Below, one piece after another: positions 5,390 through 6,030 of a stretch of 6,030 nucleotides of DNA. Where the stretch lies: contig JANXPK010000747.1 in NCBI GenBank assembly GCA_025357355.1, positions 1 through 6,030 on the forward strand. Direction: 5' to 3'. Position numbers and translations under genes: made by a program. Position 1 is the first letter of the stretch. Every line of letters starts with the position of its first letter. The notes under the pieces are model-generated. The model ran no database searches. It was not told where the DNA came from and saw only the letters and a program-made list of their open reading frames with translations. This DNA is from Rhodobacterales bacterium (GTDB lineage Bacteria; Pseudomonadota; Alphaproteobacteria; Rhodobacterales; Rhodobacteraceae).

Positions 5390-5677
5390 GATGTGGCTTG
5401 ACGGGATCGCCGACCGACCTGCGATACATGATCTGAACTTGCACCTGCTCCATTCCTTCTCTTCCCCGATACGCCAAAGCGTATCGGGGAGGCGCCGGCC
5501 TGCCCCCGGGCAGGCGCCTTCAGCGCCCACCCCAGGCAGGCGCCTCCCCTTCGTGACTGTCACTACGCAACCCAATCGCCCTTGCCTTGCGCTGGCGCGC
5601 CGCGGCAATCGGACCGATGCAGGCTCCCCCGGAGCCTGCATCAAACGGTCCTCTGGTGCGGGTGGCCAAAGTGGCCC
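5390..5677 (+). repeat. Dispersed structured repeat, copy C (full length)
   Basis: Full copy on the plus strand, beginning five bases after the stop of the 5007-5384 gene. Its first 49 bases align without gaps with copy B (about 32 identical, ending in GATCTGAAC), and the following 25-base spacer has equal length in both. Hairpin I is CCCCGATACG (5464-5473), loop CCAAAG, CGTATCGGGG (5480-5489). Hairpin III is GATGCAGGCTCC (5616-5627), loop CCC, GGAGCCTGCATC (5631-5642), enclosed by GGACC (5611-5615) and GGTCC (5647-5651). Compared with copy B, one pair in each stem is swapped with pairing kept. The tail GGCC-AAAG-TGGCCC also matches copy A. The open frame at 5391-5765 is judged not to be a gene, because it loses register with the equivalent frames in A and B. 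Confidence 0.88.
5463..5518 (+). terminator. Hairpin pair downstream of the 5007-5384 gene
   Basis: TCCCCGATACG (5463-5473) and CGTATCGGGGA (5480-5490) form a perfect 11-bp stem with a six-base CCAAAG loop. A second structure follows, GCCTGCC/GGCAGGC (5498-5504/5509-5515), ending in GGCGCCTT. These are strong transcript-end stems, but without a proper U-tract. They may act as a 3'-end stabiliser, a factor-dependent stop or a weak intrinsic terminator. Confidence 0.4.
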
Positions 5678-5738
5678 CTCGCCGCCGAACCGCAGCTCAT
5701 GGTTAACGCAAAGTCGAGGCCGAAAACCTTGCTTCCGG

Positions 5739-5777
5739 TGTAGAGGCAATATAGGCGGAATGTAGAGGAATTGTAGG
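5739..5777. repeat. Short TGTAGAGG repeats in an AT-richer spacer
   Basis: TGTAGAGG occurs at 5739-5746 and 5761-5768 (period 22), with related TATAGG (5750-5755) and TGTAGG (5772-5777). A two-turn spacing could suit a DNA-binding protein, but there is no gene in the plus direction for it to control, so this may be chance. The rest of 5678-5871 contains no gene I can support. Confidence 0.3.
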
Positions 5778-5819
5778 TCGTTCATCTTCGGTTAATCCGG
5801 CCCATTAACACTGCGACCT
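5775..5819. other. Nested inverted repeat near the end of the flavoprotein gene
   Basis: AGGTCG (5775-5780) faces CGACCT (5814-5819), and inside them GTTAAT (5791-5796) faces ATTAAC (5804-5809) around CCGGCCC. On the minus strand this lies 52-97 bases past the stop of the partial flavoprotein gene, so it could be a weak 3' structure for that transcript. There is no T-run at its end. Confidence 0.3.
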
Positions 5820-5871
5820 CAAGGGCTTGCCGTCACCGGACTGCCGCCGGACTCTCGCCGGTTGCCCGCGT

Positions 5872-6030
5872 TCAAAACCCGATCACCACCCGCTCCCGCT
5901 TCACCGTTTCCCCAGTCAGCTGGGCGCGGGCAAAGCGGTGGCCGTCGTGCACAGCATGGGCGATCAGCCCCGGCGCCCGGGCGTCACCGATGCGGTGCAA
6001 CGAGGTCAGCCCGCGGCCTTGCAAGGCCAG
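5872..6030 (-). CDS. C-terminal end of a TMADH/2,4-dienoyl-CoA reductase-type flavoprotein (partial)
   Basis: Only the last 52 codons and the TGA (5874-5872) lie in the window; the 5' part runs off the right edge. The translated tail contains LHRIGDARAPGLIAHAVHDG followed by HRFARAQLTG. The pattern (I/V)GDA-x-AP-x-LIA-x-A-x(3)-GHR-x-AR is the FAD-binding C-terminal signature of NADH:flavin oxidoreductases such as trimethylamine dehydrogenase, dimethylglycine or N-methylproline demethylases and FadH-like 2,4-dienoyl-CoA reductases. Those proteins have an N-terminal FMN TIM barrel with an Fe-S cluster, which would lie outside the window. The exact substrate cannot be told from this fragment. 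The codon usage is ordinary for the window. The gene converges on the 5007-5384 gene across repeat copy C. Confidence 0.75.
   Translation of the reverse strand: MALQGRGLTSLHRIGDARAPGLIAHAVHDGHRFARAQLTGETVKRERVVIGF

Noticed and set aside
5792..5808. TTAA...TTAA resembling a CtrA binding site
   Set aside because: The spacing between the TTAA halves is 9, not the 7 of the CtrA consensus, and there is no gene start nearby for it to control.
1..6030. Searched for CRISPR arrays, tRNA or rRNA genes, transposase or integrase genes and toxin-antitoxin pairs
   Set aside because: No regularly spaced repeats, cloverleaf-like sequence, or coding frames with such motifs were seen.

Overview
The window is high-GC DNA from an alphaproteobacterium, most likely of the Rhodobacterales (Rhodobacter/Paracoccus/Roseobacter group). 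The basis is overall composition, the ycjX-ycjF type gene pair in the style of that order, and a small single-span membrane protein of a kind I associate with that order. The assignment is from protein feel and composition, not from a search.

Layout, left to right. Positions 1-136 hold copy A of a dispersed structured repeat whose left part lies outside the window. truA (tRNA pseudouridine synthase, 212-1009, minus strand) is divergent from a ycjX-type GTPase gene (1110-2522, plus). A ycjF/DUF697-type membrane protein gene follows (2720-3721, plus). The 197-base gap between the last two carries a degenerate tandem duplication of the 3' end of ycjX, and each unit ends in a REP-like hairpin. 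Then comes a convergent intergenic region (3722-4152) holding copy B of the repeat in inverted orientation. Next is a YbfF-like alpha/beta-hydrolase gene (4153-4923, minus, GTG start), divergent from a small membrane-anchored protein of unknown function (5007-5384, plus). A second convergent intergenic region (5385-5871) holds copy C. Last is the 3' end of a gene for a flavoprotein of the trimethylamine dehydrogenase/2,4-dienoyl-CoA reductase type (5872-6030, minus, running off the window).

The most interesting content is non-coding. The repeat is about 276 bases long, and copies B and C begin about 5 and 12 bases after the stop codon of a gene in the same orientation. Each copy can form hairpins. 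Two stems carry paired, compensatory base changes between copies, while single-base indels sit in the unpaired stretches. This is what one expects of an element selected for structure, such as a mobile 3'-UTR or terminator-like element, and not of a peptide gene.

Functionally the genes are mostly housekeeping: tRNA modification, an envelope-stress GTPase and its membrane partner, and an esterase. No defence system, prophage, CRISPR array or transposase gene is visible.
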